64,000 nt of DNA, taken from assembly GCF_000829695.1 (NCBI RefSeq), contig NZ_BBNN01000040.1:21285-85284 (forward strand). The letters are read 5' to 3'. A program made the translations under genes and the position numbers. The stretch comes from Streptomyces sp. NBRC 110035 (GTDB lineage Bacteria > Actinomycetota > Actinomycetes > Streptomycetales > Streptomycetaceae). Under the pieces are notes generated by a model. It saw only the letters and a program-made list of their open reading frames with translations. It was not told the DNA's origin and did not search any database. Of the stretch, positions 40,632 to 48,500 are shown piece after piece; positions within the stretch are counted from its first letter, which is position 1, and every line of letters starts with the position of its first letter.

Positions 40632-41294
40632 ATGCCCTCCTCAGTCCTCGTCGTGTCCACCGACCCCCAAGGGTCAACCATCTGGTGGGCCGACCGCGTC
40701 GGCGACAACCTCCCCTTCGACTTCGCCGCCGCCCACGAAGACCCCGACAGCCTCGCCGCCCTGAAGGGCTTGGGCGCGCAGATCCACGTCATCGCCAACC
40801 AGAAGGGCGGCGTCGGTAAAACCACCACCGCCGTCAACCTCGCCGCCGTCACCCACGACGTCCTCGGCAACAGCGACGACCGGCAGCACATCTTCATCGA
40901 CACCCCCGGCAGCCTCGAGAACGAACACATCCTCGCCGCCGCCCTCGACGTCGCCGACGACGTCCTCGTGCCCATGCCGCCCGAGCCGCTCGCCTTCGAC
41001 CCGACCGCCCGCACCATCGAACGCGTCATCGTCCCCCGCGGTCTCCCGTACACGGTCGTCATCAATGCCTGGGACCCGCGCGACGGCAAGGCGGACCTCG
41101 AGGACACCGTCGCCTACATCGACGCCATGGGCTGGCCCCGCGCGAAGACCGTCATCCGCCGCTACAAAATCCACACCCGTGCCGCGTCCGAAGGCAAGGT
41201 CGTCACCCAGTACGCCGACAACGGCACCACCCTGCGGGCCCGCGAGGACTACTTCCGCCTGGCCCTGGAGCGCGGCTACGGAGGACGCCGCTGA
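40632..41294 (+). CDS. parA: ParA-type partition ATPase with rearranged motif order
   Basis: 220 residues. P-loop KGGVGKTTT at 58-66, the IFIDTPGS strand at 87-94, and a ParA C-terminal part (DDVLVPMPPEPLAFDPTARTIERVIV; INAWDPRDG). Unusually, the VLVVSTDPQGSTIWWADRV segment that normally follows the P-loop is at residues 5-24, in front of it. GGAG upstream of the ATG. Should form ATP-dependent dimers on nucleoid DNA and move ParB-bound copies. Overlaps parB by TGATG. Confidence 0.8.
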   Translation: MPSSVLVVSTDPQGSTIWWADRVGDNLPFDFAAAHEDPDSLAALKGLGAQIHVIANQKGGVGKTTTAVNLAAVTHDVLGNSDDRQHIFIDTPGSLENEHILAAALDVADDVLVPMPPEPLAFDPTARTIERVIVPRGLPYTVVINAWDPRDGKADLEDTVAYIDAMGWPRAKTVIRRYKIHTRAASEGKVVTQYADNGTTLRAREDYFRLALERGYGGRR

Positions 41295-42442
41295 TGGCCG
41301 GCAAGCGCGTCTCCCTCGCCTCCCTCGCCGAAGCCAAAGTCGAAGCCGTTCCCGGGGCCAGCCGGCCCGACCTCATCCACGTCCCCCCGAACACGGTCGC
41401 CCCCACCCCCCTCAACCCGCGGCGCGCCTTCGACGAAACCGAACTGATAGAGCTCGGGGAAGACATGCGGGCCGGGCAGCTCCAGCCGTGCGTCGCCGTC
41501 AACAAGGCCGCCTACCTGAAGCTGTACCCGGAGCACGCCGACCGACTGCCCGACGGCTGCCGGTACATCATGGCCGCCGGGGAACGCAGGTGGCGGGCCG
41601 CCGCCAAGGTCGGCCTGGACAGCCTCGATGTGATGCTGCGGCACGACCTCACCGAATCCCGGGTCCGGTTCCTCGCCGCGGTGCTCTCGGAGAACGTGCA
41701 GCGAGCCAACTTCAACCCCATCGAGGAAGCCGACGGGCTGCGCGCCATGCTCGACCTCCACGACGGGAACCAGGCGGCCGCCGCCAGGGCGATGGGCAAG
41801 TCGAAGGCGTGGTTCAACCAGCGGATCGGCCTGCTGCGCCTGTCCGATCAGATGGTGGAGCTCGTCTTCGCGGGGAAGCTCACCGCGTTCAGGGACATGC
41901 GCCGGTACGCGGCCCTACCCCCCGGCGAGCAGTACACCGCGTGGAAGTCGGACCAGGAGCAGCCCCGCCCGCCGAAGCCGCCCCAGCCCGAACCGCCCGC
42001 GGCTGCTCCTGCCCGTGATGCCGGGCAGCCGGAGGCGTATACCGCGGTATACGCCGGGCCCGCAGAACCCGCGCCTGCCCCGGACGTCCCGGCGGTGTCC
42101 GGTTCGTCCTCGGGCCTCCGGAAGGAGCTGTCGCCGGAGCCGGCCACCGCACCGGTGGAACCGCCGGCAGGCGGACTTGAGCGCGCCGAACCGGCGCCTG
42201 GTGCTCCTGAGGCGCTGCGGCCCGAGCCTGAGCTGATCCCCGACCCGCGGCCCGAGCCATCGGCGGAGGGCAGGCGGTTCCCCTACGACAGTCCAGGGGA
42301 GGCAGTCATGCTGCTGGCGCATCGGATGGGCGACGACGCGTTCTTCGAAACGGTGCGGCTCCTTGTCATGAAGGCCGCCGACCGTAATGGGGGCCGTCTG
42401 CACGGCATCCTGCGTGACACGGTGAAGGAACGCTCTTTGTAG
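41294..42442 (+). CDS. parB: ParB-type partition protein
   Basis: 382 residues. ParB/Srx N-domain with LNPRRAFDE (40-48) and GERRWRAA (96-103), ENVQRANFNPIEEA (133-146), HTH at about 153-180 (GNQAAAARAMGKSKAWFNQRI), then a Pro/Glu-rich linker (~215-320) and a helical C-terminus for dimerisation. CTP-dependent clamp proteins of this family load at parS. A third copy of the 16-bp palindrome is inside its linker coding sequence. Confidence 0.85.
   Translation: MAGKRVSLASLAEAKVEAVPGASRPDLIHVPPNTVAPTPLNPRRAFDETELIELGEDMRAGQLQPCVAVNKAAYLKLYPEHADRLPDGCRYIMAAGERRWRAAAKVGLDSLDVMLRHDLTESRVRFLAAVLSENVQRANFNPIEEADGLRAMLDLHDGNQAAAARAMGKSKAWFNQRIGLLRLSDQMVELVFAGKLTAFRDMRRYAALPPGEQYTAWKSDQEQPRPPKPPQPEPPAAAPARDAGQPEAYTAVYAGPAEPAPAPDVPAVSGSSSGLRKELSPEPATAPVEPPAGGLERAEPAPGAPEALRPEPELIPDPRPEPSAEGRRFPYDSPGEAVMLLAHRMGDDAFFETVRLLVMKAADRNGGRLHGILRDTVKERSL
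42034..42055. promoter_or_regulatory. Partition-site-like palindrome 3, inside parB
   Basis: 22-bp palindrome identical to copy 2, coding for EAYTAVYAG of the ParB linker. 1.5 kb from the other two. Confidence 0.6.
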
Positions 42443-42460
42443 AGCACCTGCTCCGGTATT

Positions 42461-42487
42461 CGGCCCTCACCATGATGGTGGGGGCCG
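42461..42487 (+). terminator. Hairpin after parAB
   Basis: 11-bp stem (CGGCCCTCACC with GGTGGGGGCCG, one G-U pair), five-base loop, 18 bases past the parB stop. No U-run. Confidence 0.55.
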
Positions 42488-42740
42488 ACGTCGTCTTCCG
42501 GTCAACTTCCATCCCATACAGCCCAGTTGCCGGGGTTTCTGCATCACCCGCTCGAGTGACACCAGCCCGCGACTCTTTCCTCGCGCACCAGTTCGTGGAT
42601 TGGGTGGAGACTGCTGCCAAGTCTGGGGCTGCCGGCGGCAGGCCGGGAACGGCGGAGGTGGATCGCAGCCCACCCGCCGGATCCCGGCCCCCACACCTGG
42701 CACCTCTCCTGGCCGCACGAAAACAGGGGGAACAGGGTCC
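42488..42740. other. 250-bp region without a recognised gene
   Basis: Open frames exist on both strands but have no ribosome site, coding bias or similarity I can support. Confidence 0.3.
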
Positions 42741-42880
42741 TGCGGTGTGGCGTCATCCGGGATTAGACTCCCGTCATCTGGCGGGCGTACGCCCGTGAGG
42801 TCTCAAGGCCCCTCCCAGTCGCCCCGATGGTGTGTTGTCGGCAACACCGCACCCCGGACCGCGCAGGAGGGGCCTTCCCC
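42741..42880 (+). promoter_or_regulatory. Promoter, palindromic operator and structured leader
   Basis: TGCGGT (42741-42746), 17 bases, TAGACT (42764-42769); then the palindrome CGGGCGTACGCCCG (42782-42795); then an 11-bp perfect stem AAGGCCCCTCC (42805-42815) / GGAGGGGCCTT (42866-42876). Within it GTGTTG-TCGG-CAACAC forms a tetraloop hairpin. The 3' arm of the long stem contains the GGAGG ribosome site of the ATG at 42881. Confidence 0.55.
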
Positions 42881-42970
42881 ATGCCCACACCACCCCTTCA
42901 CGCCCCGTCCACGCTCCTTCAACCCCGGGTAACGCACTGGCCAAAATTCGTTTCGAATGCGAGTCAATAG
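42881..42970 (+). CDS. Possible 29-residue peptide behind the structured leader
   Basis: MPTPPLHAPSTLLQPRVTHW... ends at TAG 42970. The ribosome site GGAGG is 10 bases upstream but paired in the leader stem. It may be a leader peptide for the gene at 43130 rather than a functional protein. Confidence 0.4.
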   Translation: MPTPPLHAPSTLLQPRVTHWPKFVSNASQ

Positions 42971-43129
42971 CCGAGAACCCGCCTCCATGTCTTACTCACA
43001 CACCATCGGCAGTGTCACAGTGGCAACCCGCACTCCGGACTGGCAGCCGGATGCGCACCCACCACCCCGGCACCCGATCAGTGTCGGTGCACCAAACCTT
43101 CCCATCTGCCGGAGGAGCGGAGACGCCCC

Positions 43130-43489
43130 ATGTCCGCAGAGCCGACCCGTCCCGGGCCCGACCGACCATCCCGCCCGGCCACAGTCCTCACTTTTCCGAC
43201 GGCGAGCCGGCCCCCGCGCCCCACGCGCAGGGAAAGGACCCCTGTCGTGCCACCCGACCCCCACACGGACGCCCACCAGCGGCTCGCCGCCACCATCGAG
43301 GCCGTGTTCGCCCGCCACGGCCGCAGCCTCACCGACGACGACACCGCACAGGACTACCGCATCACCCTGACCGAGGTGCGGCGGATGTTCCAGGGCGCCC
43401 ACGCCCAAGGAGTCCTCGGCAGCGAAGCGCACCGCGAACTGGACGCGATGATCGAAGGCATGGCGGCGGTCCCCGACTTCCTCACCTGA
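43130..43489 (+). CDS. Hypothetical protein
   Basis: 119 residues, GGAGGAG upstream. Disordered basic N-terminus (residues 1-45), then a helical domain QRLAATIEAVFARHGRSLTDDDTAQDYRITLTEVRRMFQGAHAQGVL. Not recognised. An ATTCGtttCGAAT dyad lies upstream at about 42945. Confidence 0.65.
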   Translation: MSAEPTRPGPDRPSRPATVLTFPTASRPPRPTRRERTPVVPPDPHTDAHQRLAATIEAVFARHGRSLTDDDTAQDYRITLTEVRRMFQGAHAQGVLGSEAHRELDAMIEGMAAVPDFLT

Positions 43490-43501
43490 CGCCGGGTGAG
43501 G

Positions 43502-43539
43502 CCGGGGTGACCCGGGCTGCTTCATCACGGCCACCCCGG
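43502..43539 (+). terminator. GC hairpin
   Basis: CCGGGGTG pairs with CACCCCGG (43532-43539) just past the stop at 43489; long loop, no U-run. Confidence 0.4.
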
Positions 43540-43571
43540 ACACTCAACAGCAAATACGCCCCGTTGATCAT

Positions 43572-43589
43572 TTGACACAGTCTGTTCAA
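43572..43589. promoter_or_regulatory. Operator-like imperfect palindrome TTGAcACAGtCTGTTCAA
   Basis: Two arms TTGA-ACAG and CTGT-TCAA with a single extra base. It contains a TTGACA that could be a -35 box, though no -10 lies at the usual spacing; CACGAT follows at 43609. Confidence 0.4.
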
Positions 43590-43733
43590 CAGGCGCCCCA
43601 GATGTGCCACGATGGGCCGACCGGGTAGACCCGGAGTACCAACCTCCAGCCGCCCCGGCGTGCGCCCCACCGTGCCCACGGACCCAAGTGCGCCCCGGGA
43701 CAGGCAGCTGGATGAACAGGGGACGGGGACAGC

Positions 43734-44273
43734 ATGGGCCAAGACACCAGCATTGCCGCAGCCAGAGCCCTCCGACTGCTCAACACACCAGCCCTGCGAC
43801 ACCCTCCCACCCGCGGCCCCCAAGAACGCCGCACGGCATCCACCACCCCGGCCGCACCGCTCAACCTCGGCATCGTCGACTACCTCGCCCGCACCGTCGC
43901 CGAAGTCGCCGACCACACCCGGGAAGTGGACCCGCAGGCCGGCCCGCCCCCGGACCGGGTGGAGGACATCTACGACTGGTACACCGCCCACACCGGCGAC
44001 GCTGACGAGGACCAGCAGCGCCGCCGCGACACCGTGATCGAGCGTCACCGCCTCGAGCACGCCGTACGGCTCGGCGAGTTCGACGAAGTGTGCAAGCATC
44101 CCTGCCCCCGCTGCCGATGCTGGGGCCTGATGTGGCAGGCCGCGGGTAACCGGGCCAGGTGTACGAACCGCCGGTGCCGTACCCCGGACGGCATGAGCTC
44201 CTCCTGGACCCTCGGCCGGCTCGCCGCGCAAAAGGTCCAGCGGACAGAAATCTGGCGACTGAACGCAACCTGA
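43734..44273 (+). CDS. Zinc-ribbon protein
   Basis: 179 residues. Helical N-terminal part (LGIVDYLARTVAEVADHTREVD), then CKHPCPRCRCWGLMWQ and RCTNRRCRTPDG (four or more Cys) near the C-terminus, as in several Streptomyces phage proteins. Possibly DNA-binding. GACGGGGAC precedes the ATG. Confidence 0.65.
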   Translation: MGQDTSIAAARALRLLNTPALRHPPTRGPQERRTASTTPAAPLNLGIVDYLARTVAEVADHTREVDPQAGPPPDRVEDIYDWYTAHTGDADEDQQRRRDTVIERHRLEHAVRLGEFDEVCKHPCPRCRCWGLMWQAAGNRARCTNRRCRTPDGMSSSWTLGRLAAQKVQRTEIWRLNAT

Positions 44274-44404
44274 TCCGCCCCCAACGGGTCTACCCAGCAA
44301 CATCCACAACTGGACACATCCCCACCCAAGCGGACCCCTGCTGGGTTCGCGCCCGTATCGGTCGCCGTCAGCTGCGAACTGTGGCCGCCGACCTGGGAGG
44401 CCAC

Positions 44405-44653
44405 ATGGCCGCAACGCACTACAGTCCCCTGCCCGAGCAGATAGAGGACCCGGTCACCTACCAGGAGGCCGCAGCCCTGTTCGCCCGCACCGGGCATGAT
44501 GCGCCCGTGTCCACGCTCCGCCGGTGGGCCAAGGAGGACCGTCTGGAGACGGTGAAGTCGGGGCGGACGGTCTACGTGTCGTGGAGCGACCTCCTGGAGG
44601 CGCACGCGAAGCGGATGGCGGTGAAGCTGAGGGCGTCGTCGAACTGGCCTTGA
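44405..44653 (+). CDS. Excisionase/MerR-like HTH protein
   Basis: 82 residues, GGGAGG before the ATG. TYQEAAALFARTGHDAPVSTLRRWAKEDRLETVKSGRTVYVSWSDLLEAHAKR is the winged HTH_17 fold of excisionases and small regulators. Could be the Xis partner of the integrase at 26367 or a regulator. The 130 bases upstream hold no gene. Confidence 0.75.
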   Translation: MAATHYSPLPEQIEDPVTYQEAAALFARTGHDAPVSTLRRWAKEDRLETVKSGRTVYVSWSDLLEAHAKRMAVKLRASSNWP

Positions 44654-44669
44654 CTGTCCGCATGAGCTA

Positions 44670-44707
44670 GGCCCTGATCTCCAGTTGCTGGGGGTCGGGG
44701 CCTTTTT
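44670..44707 (+). terminator. Intrinsic terminator
   Basis: 15-bp stem (44670-44684 with 44688-44702; three G-U pairs), loop TTG, then TTTTT. Just after the HTH gene. Confidence 0.9.
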
Positions 44708-44728
44708 CATGCCCACACTCTGAACCTA

Positions 44729-44757
44729 TTGCATTCGTAATGGAATATGGGTTAACT
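44729..44757 (+). promoter_or_regulatory. Promoter with conserved spacer, copy 2
   Basis: TTGCAT, 17-base spacer with CGTAATGGAATATGG, TTAACT. Starts the long early operon at 44827. Same spacer pattern as at 30795 and 51360. Confidence 0.7.
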
Positions 44758-44826
44758 TGGGTTTGCAGTCACCGCCACACCCTGAACGGGCAGGCGACGC
44801 ACACCCATCCCCACCCCGGAGCACCC

Positions 44827-45159
44827 ATGGCCGTGATCACGCACGCCCACACCCGACCCGAAACCGACTACTACGCCCTCCCGGCCACGCTCCAGGACGC
44901 CTTCGACGAGCTGATGGAGCAGGCCGACCAGGCCGGCACCACCGACCACTTCCTCACCCTCATGGCCCGCGCCGCCAGCCTGACCGGCATTCGACTCCCG
45001 GCCAGCGGCGACATACGGCGCTGCGCCTGCTCCTGCATCTGCGGCTGCATCTTCGACGCCGAAGACCCCGACGCCCACGTCATCGAGTGGACCGACGGCT
45101 ACAACCTGGGCCGCCTCCAGTGCCCCACCTGCCACGACCGGCACTCCGAAACCGCCTGA
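44827..45159 (+). CDS. Cys-rich hypothetical protein
   Basis: 110 residues. Helical first half (LPATLQDAFDELMEQADQAGTTDHFLTLMARAA), then CACSCICGCIF and CPTC. First gene after promoter copy 2; GGAG upstream. Probably binds zinc. Confidence 0.65.
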   Translation: MAVITHAHTRPETDYYALPATLQDAFDELMEQADQAGTTDHFLTLMARAASLTGIRLPASGDIRRCACSCICGCIFDAEDPDAHVIEWTDGYNLGRLQCPTCHDRHSETA

Positions 45160-45253
45160 GAACGCAGACACCCCGATGCACCCGCAAGCCCGCCCGGCCG
45201 CGCATGACCACCGCACTGCGCGGCCGGGCGACCAACCCCCAAGGAGACGCCGC

Positions 45254-45664
45254 ATGGCCACCACCGCCATGAACCTGCACGTGATGGCCGCCTACGCGAA
45301 CCTCCACGGCATCCACACCGGCGACCAGTTCGCCACCGGCGACCGGCTGGACATCTGCGCCATCGCCTACGTGGTCGCCAAAGACTGCCCGGCCCCGCCC
45401 GTCTTCTACACCGACGAGTGCGCCTCCCTCGACCTCATCGAAGCCAGCGAGCCGGCCATGGACGCCATCCGCGCCATCTCCGCCTCCCTCCACTCCGAGC
45501 CGTGCGAGACCAACGGGCAGCCCGACTACATCGAGCACGTCTCCAACTGGGCCGCCACCCGCGCCCCGTTCTCCAGCGCGCCGCCCACCCCCAGCGAGGT
45601 CATCGGCCGCATCCTGCGGGCCGCCCTCGCCCTCGACACCGACCGCCCCTCCGCCGTCGCCTGA
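45254..45664 (+). CDS. Hypothetical protein
   Basis: 136 residues, AAGGAG upstream. MNLHVMAAYANLHGIHTGDQFATGDRLDICAIAYVVAKD resembles frequent Streptomyces phage proteins of unknown role. Second gene of the early operon. Confidence 0.65.
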   Translation: MATTAMNLHVMAAYANLHGIHTGDQFATGDRLDICAIAYVVAKDCPAPPVFYTDECASLDLIEASEPAMDAIRAISASLHSEPCETNGQPDYIEHVSNWAATRAPFSSAPPTPSEVIGRILRAALALDTDRPSAVA

Positions 45665-45686
45665 CACCCCGAACGGAGCCCCTGCC

Positions 45687-45917
45687 ATGAGCGCCATGAC
45701 CCCCGAGACCACGAACACCTCCCCCGCCGACTCCTACAACGACGGCCTCATCGACGGTGAACTCGCCGCCATCACCCACCTGCCCTCCGCCCGCATCCAC
45801 GCCCGCGCCGCCATGGCCGACGAGTACGACCCGCTGTACGCGCAGGGCCTCATCGACGGCTACCTCCACGCCATCGCCGTCAACGCCGCCCTCATCGAGA
45901 AGGAGCAGACCGCATGA
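45687..45917 (+). CDS. Small hypothetical protein
   Basis: 76 residues: SYNDGLIDGELAAITHLP and YAQGLIDGYLHAIAVNAALIEKE, two similar halves (xGLIDGxL). ATGA overlap to the next gene. Confidence 0.6.
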   Translation: MSAMTPETTNTSPADSYNDGLIDGELAAITHLPSARIHARAAMADEYDPLYAQGLIDGYLHAIAVNAALIEKEQTA

Positions 45918-46429
45918 GCGCCCGCGACGAACTCCGCCGCTACGTCCACCTACTGGCCGACGCATGGACGCCCTGCGAGACAACCGACGCCCGCGTTGAG
46001 AAGCTGTACGGGCTCGTCCGCGCTGAGGTACTCGCCGAGGCCAAGGCTGAAACCGTCGCCTGGCTGGTGAAGAAGGCCAGCGAGCGGAACATGCAGGACG
46101 CCGCCGTCCTGGCATCCAAGCTCGACCGAGGCGCCGTCCGCATCTTCATCGGGACGGACTACTACCGGGGCGCCATGGACGAGCACCGCGCTGAGGTGCT
46201 CGCCGAAGCGGCAGCAGTGGTCGACGCGACGCTGACGGAAGAACCCGACACCATGCGCGCCTCCGCCCTGTACGAAGCCCTGCTGAAGCTGCGCGCCATG
46301 CCGCCCTGCACCTGCGCCCGCAGCTGGGGCCTCCACGGGAAGGCCTGCCGAAAGTACGTGGCTGGCCACGAACTGCTCAGCCCTGCCAACGCCCTCGCGG
46401 CCTACCGCGCTGAGACGGACGCCAGGTGA
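45914..46429 (+). CDS. Hypothetical protein
   Basis: 171 residues, helical, with CTCARSWGLHGKACRKYVAGHE near the C-terminus. N-terminal ~50 residues and the Arg/Glu/Ala helices resemble phage proteins of the same type found in several Streptomyces phages. No function known. Confidence 0.6.
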   Translation: MSARDELRRYVHLLADAWTPCETTDARVEKLYGLVRAEVLAEAKAETVAWLVKKASERNMQDAAVLASKLDRGAVRIFIGTDYYRGAMDEHRAEVLAEAAAVVDATLTEEPDTMRASALYEALLKLRAMPPCTCARSWGLHGKACRKYVAGHELLSPANALAAYRAETDAR

Positions 46430-46632
46430 CCTGGCCCGACGGCATCGCCCTCGCCGTCGGGCTCACCGCCCTCACCCTCATCCTCACCCACCAGCACCGG
46501 AGCACCACCACCCAGCACCCCAGCAGGACGGAGCACCGCAATGGCCCGCACCAGCAACACGGCGAAGAAGACCACCAGCCCGGCGAAGAAGACGACCGCG
46601 AAGAAGACCGCCCCCGCACGGACCCCGCGTAA
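46426..46632 (+). CDS. Possible small membrane protein
   Basis: 68 residues from a GTGA overlap; helix GIALAVGLTALTLILTH then a His/Glu/Arg tail. Its last 92 bases overlap the next gene in another frame, so only the membrane part may matter. Included because it fills an otherwise empty 110-base gap. Confidence 0.45.
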   Translation: MTWPDGIALAVGLTALTLILTHQHRSTTTQHPSRTEHRNGPHQQHGEEDHQPGEEDDREEDRPRTDPA

Positions 46633-47299
46633 GAGCGCCGCCAAGACCGCCCCCGCCACGCCAGCCACGCCCCGCCTGTCCCTCGTCAAACCCGAACCCG
46701 CTCGCCCCCACCTCCCCACCCGCGCCCGCCACTGGATGACCGACACCCAAGGCCACGCCACCCTCGCCGCCCGCATCGCTGGCATCCCCACCCACCGCAT
46801 CCACGACTGGCGTGACCACCGCGACGGAACCGCCACCCGCCCCCTGGCCGACGGCAGCCACCTCCACTACGACCACACCACCCGAACCCTCACCTGGCAC
46901 GCCCCCTGCCCCCAGGGCGCCATCCACGCCTACCGGCTCGACTCCCCGTCCACCGCCACCACGGCCCGCATCCACGCCGACCGCTGCACCACCCCCCACA
47001 CCGACCTCAACCACATCCCCGCCCTCACCCCCGACGAACTCGCCGGCTACGGCATCCACACCGGCCCCACCTGGGCCCGCCCCGACGTCCTCGGCGAAAC
47101 CCCCACCCAATCCATCCCCGACCTCGACCACATCTCCGGCCCCTACCCCGAGCCGCGCGCCCTCGGCGACCAGCTCACCCACTCCGGTACCGACACCACC
47201 GCCACCCAGCCCATGAATACCCGCGAGATAGCCGCCGCCCTCGAAGCCCGCACCGACAACGACCTCGACACCGCGAAGGAGCACCCGGACCATGCCTGA
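46541..47299 (+). CDS. Hypothetical protein with histone H1-like tail
   Basis: 252 residues. Residues 5-45 are Lys/Ala/Thr/Pro repeats (KKTTAKKTAPARTPRKSAAKT) as in bacterial H1-like proteins, suggesting DNA binding; the rest is His/Thr-rich (DWRDHRDGTATRPL; WHAPCPQGAIHAYRL). GGACGGAG precedes the ATG. Confidence 0.65.
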   Translation: MARTSNTAKKTTSPAKKTTAKKTAPARTPRKSAAKTAPATPATPRLSLVKPEPARPHLPTRARHWMTDTQGHATLAARIAGIPTHRIHDWRDHRDGTATRPLADGSHLHYDHTTRTLTWHAPCPQGAIHAYRLDSPSTATTARIHADRCTTPHTDLNHIPALTPDELAGYGIHTGPTWARPDVLGETPTQSIPDLDHISGPYPEPRALGDQLTHSGTDTTATQPMNTREIAAALEARTDNDLDTAKEHPDHA

Positions 47300-47624
47300 A
47301 CTCCTTGTCCTCATCGACAACAAGCCCACCCCTCTCCACGACTGCGCCTGGGTGGAATACGCCTCCTGCGGCTGCGCTGTCAGCGTCGCCATGGCCGCCA
47401 TGGACGACGGATCCCGCGCCCTGCCCACCGAGGACGACGCCCGCCGCCACCTCGAACCCAGCAAGAGAGCCCGGGACAAGCAGATCCGTCAGGGCGACCG
47501 CCTGGAACTGATGACCATGGACCGCTACCACGCGGAGGTCGAACTGGCCGTCCGCTGCCCGCACCTCAAGGGCGACACCACGCAGCAGACGCTGGACCCG
47601 GCACAGGGAGCCACCCGTGCCTGA
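47292..47624 (+). CDS. Hypothetical protein
   Basis: 110 residues. CAWVEYASCGCAVSVAMAAMDDGSRALPTEDDARRHLEP, then RCPHLKG near the end; possible zinc site. Overlaps both neighbours by 8 bases. Confidence 0.65.
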   Translation: MPELLVLIDNKPTPLHDCAWVEYASCGCAVSVAMAAMDDGSRALPTEDDARRHLEPSKRARDKQIRQGDRLELMTMDRYHAEVELAVRCPHLKGDTTQQTLDPAQGATRA

Positions 47625-48033
47625 GACCACCCCCGGCTACGACGCCGCCCTCGCCGCCGCCGAACACCACGCCGCCATGCTCAAACGCCACGACCCCTTC
47701 TACATCACCCAACTCGCCAACCAGCTCGAGCAAGCCGTCGAATTCCGCATCCCCTGCCCCGGACACCCCCACCACGCCGACCTCCGCATCAAACGCCGCC
47801 TCGACGGCCAGGCAGACGGATGGGCCGTCCTCAACGACAACCCCGGCAACGAACACGCCTGGACCGGCACCCGGTGGATCTACCGCGGCAACCTGACCCG
47901 CGAACAGATCTACCGCTACACCCGCGACGACGCCATCGAGGAAGCCACCCGCATCGCCCCCCTCGAAACCGCCGCGTTCCTCGCCCACATCGAACGCCTC
48001 CGCGCGCAGCACCAGGAAGGAGTCACCCAGTGA
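47617..48033 (+). CDS. Hypothetical protein
   Basis: 138 residues starting GTG. Helical start (AALAAAEHHAAMLKRHDPFYITQLANQLEQ), then CPGHPHHADLRIKRRLDGQADGWAVLND. GTGA overlap with the RusA-like gene. Not recognised. Confidence 0.65.
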   Translation: MPETTPGYDAALAAAEHHAAMLKRHDPFYITQLANQLEQAVEFRIPCPGHPHHADLRIKRRLDGQADGWAVLNDNPGNEHAWTGTRWIYRGNLTREQIYRYTRDDAIEEATRIAPLETAAFLAHIERLRAQHQEGVTQ

Positions 48034-48500
48034 CCATGACCGCCCCCGAAACCGCACACGGCGGCATCCTCCGCCCCCCGTCCTGGCGCCTCGCCCTCCC
48101 CGCCCAAACCAAGCTCATCAACGCTAACCAGACCATCCACTACCGGCGCAAAGCCGAACTGGTGAAGGTCATCCGCAACGCCGCATGGACCATGGCCCGC
48201 CACAGCAACATCCCGGCCCTCCAGCGCGCCCACATCTACTTCGTCATCCACCCCGACACCAGCATCAAACGCCGCGACCCCGGCAACTGGGCCCCCTCCG
48301 CCAAAGCCGCCGTCGACGGCCTCGTGGACGCCGGCGTCCTCCCCGACGACGACGCCACCCGCCTCATCGGACCCGACCCCCGCATCGGCCACCCCGTCAA
48401 GGGCTCCCAACTCGTCCTGTGGATCACCGACCTCAACCAGATCCACCCCGACCACCTCGCCCTCCTCAACCCGCCGGCCCTCCCCGGAGACCCCCGATGA
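48030..48500 (+). CDS. RusA-like Holliday junction resolvase
   Basis: 156 residues. RRDPGNWAPSAKAAVDGLVDAGVLPDDDATRLIG (about 98-131) is the RusA pattern with D, N, K, D and DD catalytic residues; an N-terminal beta part INANQTIHYRRKAELVK precedes it. Cleaves four-way junctions as a dimer. Acts with endonuclease VII and the Sak4-like ATPase. GTG start in overlap. Confidence 0.8.
   Translation: MTMTAPETAHGGILRPPSWRLALPAQTKLINANQTIHYRRKAELVKVIRNAAWTMARHSNIPALQRAHIYFVIHPDTSIKRRDPGNWAPSAKAAVDGLVDAGVLPDDDATRLIGPDPRIGHPVKGSQLVLWITDLNQIHPDHLALLNPPALPGDPR

Noticed and set aside
42034..42055. Palindrome as chance result of coding EAYTAVYAG
   Set aside because: The same core with the same flanks occurs twice in non-coding DNA upstream of parA, so chance is unlikely.
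42472..42798. 108-residue + frame after parB
   Set aside because: Begins inside the terminator-like hairpin and shows no coding signs.
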